Source: Artocarpus heterophyllus
Taxonomy: Eukaryota; Streptophyta; Magnoliopsida; Rosales; Moraceae
Direction: 5' to 3'
Length of the DNA stretch: 64,000 bases
Assembly: GCA_025403435.1 (NCBI GenBank)
Contig: CM046327.1
Coordinates: 9,974,218-10,038,217, forward strand
In this document: positions 60,651 to 64,000 of the stretch, piece by piece
Layout of the letters: each line of letters begins with the position of its first letter
Position numbering within the stretch: the stretch's first letter is position 1
Made by a program: the position numbers and the translations under genes
Notes under the pieces: model-generated
What the model was told of the DNA's origin: nothing
What the model saw: only the letters and a program-made list of their open reading frames with translations
The model's database searches: none

Positions 60651-63600
60651 TGTTCATACATATTTGTAAATTTGTACATATTTGTTCATATATCACATTA
60701 ACATGCTTTTATATATAATTGATTATAATAATTTATAACAACAGAGTGATTAATCATATATATAGAAAAATACAAGAAATTTTATATATTATAGAGAAAA
60801 TCGACAATCCATTCTATTATATTTTTTTCATTTTATGACTGAATTTAGCTTGAATTGTTGGTTTTAATCGTTGCCTGTACATTCAGTTGCTCAATTTTCC
60901 ACTTGAGCAATTTTCTCAGTGTATATTGCTATGAAACGAATTTTGTCTAGTGCATTTTCCACAATACGTTTATTGTTTATTAACTCTCATACTTTTTTTT
61001 TCCTCGTTTCTTGTACAGATCTTAGAAGGAGTCTTTTCTGTTTCTGAAAATTTTGGTTTTCTTTGCACATAAACTACCATTTGTACTTGCTTGAGTTTTT
61101 AAGCAAAATCAGCTCGCTTTTGCAGATTTTCGTTTGACCAAGAAGTTTGGACACTGAACTTTCGGAACTATTGTAATTAACTTGAGTAGAAAAGAAATTG
61201 CCCTTCTCTCTTATAATTAATTACATATAAATGCATGTTACTATAATGTATGAATAAATATCTACAAATTATACTTATAAAAAACAGTTTTTGGGACTTT
61301 TTTTGTTAAAAAGTGTTCCTGTAGACAAAAAACCCTTAAAATATTGAAATTTTATGGTATTTAACGACACTTTAATAGATAGGGATTAACGGTATTAATG
61401 GAGCAAGAGTTTGGTGACTTAAGTATATAAATTTTTAAAGTGAGACCTAAGTATCAAAGATTACAAAATTTGAAGACTTGAGGTGCAAAAATCCCTTCTA
61501 ATTTTGTTTTGCATTGCATAGAGTATTAGATCCGTTAATCATCTCCCCATACAAAAGAAGTTTGAAATTGAAGGGAAAAAAAGGAATGGAATTTTGATAT
61601 TCTTCGAGCAAGAAATCTGGTGGAAAAGAACTTTCTACTAAACACTTTGGTTTTATATATTATTTTACGATGCTTATTATCATTGTCATATTACCATCCA
61701 TGCATGCACTTACATCATATGGACATGAATATATACAAAAGTAGATATGTATCACACACACATGCATCTTCACCATGCAAACATATTTTCGCATAAATAA
61801 ACATACACATCCAATATTTTATAGAAAGTGCATACATCATATAAAAACAAACACATGTACTCGCATATCTTTGCATTTAACATTTCATATATATATATAT
61901 ATGTATGTATGTATGTATGTATATAGTCGGTTCCTCAACTGTTTACTCTTTAGTCCTTAAATTTTGAAGTTAAGGAAATAGTTTCTAAATATGAATATGC
62001 TAACATGCTAGTAAAGCTATTGGCATCTTTAATGAACTTTTTTTTTTCCTTAAACATACTAAGTTATTAATACATATATTTTTTTTAGAAGCAATCCATG
62101 AATCAATTTATTTGCAAGAGTATACAATATTTTCAAAGTTTTTATTTTTAAAATGAGTTAATTGGATAATTATATATTCTAATTTAAATAATTTTTAAAT
62201 TTACCCAATTTTTTTTTAAAAATACAAAGGTACCTTTTGAATTTAAAAACTTGTTTCAATTTGAGAAAATTACATTCTATGCCGCATTATTAAAAATTGT
62301 GTTCATTCATGCCAAACTTTAAAAAGTTGCATCATACTACCATTTTTATTATATGTTTAAGTGTTGGAAAAATAGTATGCAGCGAAATTTTAAAAATTTT
62401 ATATCAAAGTATTTTTCAAAACACAAGTTTGACATGCTATATGCATAAATTAACCAGATCTTACTAACTTTTGTGTGCCAAAAAGCTCCTATAATCAGTA
62501 AAGAGAAGTAACGTTCTAGAAAAGCCTAAACCAATTGGTCTTTTTTGCTATTCTCTATTCAAAATCGAAATAAGTGTGGGCTCACATGTACAACTCTTCC
62601 TTCAGATGACTCTTCTTCCAACCAATTGAGAGAACCTAGAGCTAGTGTTTGTGATTTGTGAACAAGAGCTCTCAGAGAGTTTTAGAATCTCACCAGTAAA
62701 GTATCACTCTTAATCTCACAATTGATCTAAATAATAATGAGATTCACTCCCTTTATGTAGAGGTTAGGTCCAAGAGTCAGTCCTTATCAGATAATGCCTC
62801 AAAATTCGAATCGGAATCAAATTTGGATCAATATCTGATGAAATTCACGTGAAAACGCGTGATCTTTTTATCGTGCATAGGCAAGCTGATCTGTCTAACC
62901 GGCATGCTAAACTTGCTCCATCGGCAAGCCGACCTTGAGGATCGGCATGCCAATTTGTCGATAAAAAATTTTAGCGAATCTTTTATTTTCCACCTAAGAT
63001 TCTATAGGATAAAATCTCAGTTTTAATTTAAATAACCCAATAGAGAAGTTATCTAATTAAAACAACTTTATCTAGATAATCTCTAGCAAAATAAATGAAT
63101 TCCTGATAATTCTACAAGTTTATCTTGATATAAATTTAAAATTAAATCAACTGATAAATAGACAAGAATTATCTGATCCTAATAATTCAACAAGTTTATC
63201 TTGAATTAATTTTGTCACAAAATTAATTCAACTGATAAACAGACATGAATTATTTGATTTTTTTGAATTTCACCAATCTAATAAATCTGACATAAGTTAC
63301 CAATTATTAAAAAAGCACGCCATATCGTTACAGGATTTTTGTGAGCTAGCAAAGGGAACCTGATGGACCTATATAGTTCAAGCTTACGATAATTACAAAA
63401 CCTAATATCTTAGATATACATTTCATAATTATCAATTCCAACGCTACTCCACTAAAAGCTTAGAGCTGCACTCTCAAACTATATAGAATTACGAAATCCG
63501 TATAGCTAAGTCTTTATGACATGTCATAGTGTATCGTATCCCCATAGGATCATTCATAATCGGCTTAAGGATAAGTTATGTCATACCTTCTCAATTATTT

Positions 63601-63868
63601 TTATCTTACGTTTTACATTCTCACCATCAGAAAACTTACCATCCAAAGATAGTATATCATTTGGTTACACCTATGTAGCTAAATGGTTGAGTGTTTCAGT
63701 TTTTCAATTACAGAATAACGCATATAAGAGGATATCACTACTCCTAAAGAGGAGCTATGGATTCTATGTCCGTGAATAACAGGTCTACTCTATCAGGAGT
63801 CATGCCTCCAACGTATTGACATGCATACCACTATTAAAATATGGGTGTTACCTTTTGATACATCAAAA
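60651..63868. other. AT-rich intergenic DNA, no gene seen
   Basis: No coding sequence or RNA gene is recognised. The text includes a (TA)n(TATG)n tract at 61887-61926, and near 63050-63250 repeated phrases CAACTGATAAA, CAAGTTTATCTTG and AATTATCTGAT, a diffuse short-period repetition. Confidence 0.5.
61887..61926. repeat. (TA)n(TATG)n microsatellite
   Basis: A TA run passes into five GTAT repeats. Confidence 0.9.
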
Positions 63869-64000
63869 GACACAAGTCAAGACAACGGGCCTACTATTCA
63901 TCTCAAGATTAAAATACAATACAAATGATTGTTTAAAGACACAAGTCAAGACAACGGGCCTACTATTCATCTCAAGATTAAAATACAATACAAATGATTG
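63869..64000. repeat. 69-bp tandem repeat, cut by the window end
   Basis: GACACAAGTCAAGACAACGG begins at 63869 and again at 63938. The second copy is identical as far as the window reaches (63 bp). At least two units; the array may continue. Confidence 0.9.

Overview
This window is nuclear DNA of a flowering plant, most likely a eudicot. The evidence is AT-rich intergenic DNA, GT-AG introns, a nuclear tRNA gene, plant-specific gene families (LRR VIII-2 receptor kinase, plant ANTH clathrin adaptor, KIX8/9 adaptor, DUF266 glycosyltransferase) and plant LTR retrotransposons. I cannot name the species from sequence alone.

Layout. 1-4.1 kb holds the decayed 3' part of an LRR-malectin receptor-like kinase on the + strand, with no kinase domain left. 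A tRNA-Arg(CCG) lies on the - strand at 4.4 kb. At 8.4-10.4 kb there is an intact, intronless AP180/CALM-type clathrin assembly protein gene. From 10.4 to 22.2 kb I see no gene; the stretch holds MITE-like elements, tandem duplications and a 1.2-kb foldback. At 22.2-28.4 kb a GT14/DUF266 glycosyltransferase pseudogene (- strand) is split by a non-autonomous hAT-like element, which is itself split by a 4.25-kb solo LTR. Both insertions are supported by target-site duplications. A CACTA-like MITE lies at 30.7 kb.

From 33.2 to 50.2 kb a Ty1/copia retrotransposon (- orientation, old, diverged LTRs) carries a nearly complete 10.8-kb Ty3/gypsy Tat-lineage element (- orientation, LTRs about 95 % identical). 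The gypsy element has gag, protease, RT, two RNase H regions and integrase on the - strand, plus an extra ORF on the opposite strand behind its own TATA box.

The right end is gene-bearing: a KIX8/KIX9-like transcriptional adaptor (51.0-52.6 kb, +, four exons), a conserved plant protein with a possible papain-like Cys/His/Asp layout (54.3-56.2 kb, -, two exons), and a eukaryotic initiation factor 1 (SUI1) gene (57.5-57.9 kb, +, probable 5'UTR intron). The last two are head to head. From 57.9 kb to the end I see MITEs, a probable LTR scrap and a tandem repeat, but no gene.

The functional genes are unrelated housekeeping or regulatory genes, so there is no operon-like system. The most informative content is the two layered transposon nests, the gene death they record, and a short intron-derived segment found in inverted orientation about 22 kb away. 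I found no clearly novel multi-gene system.
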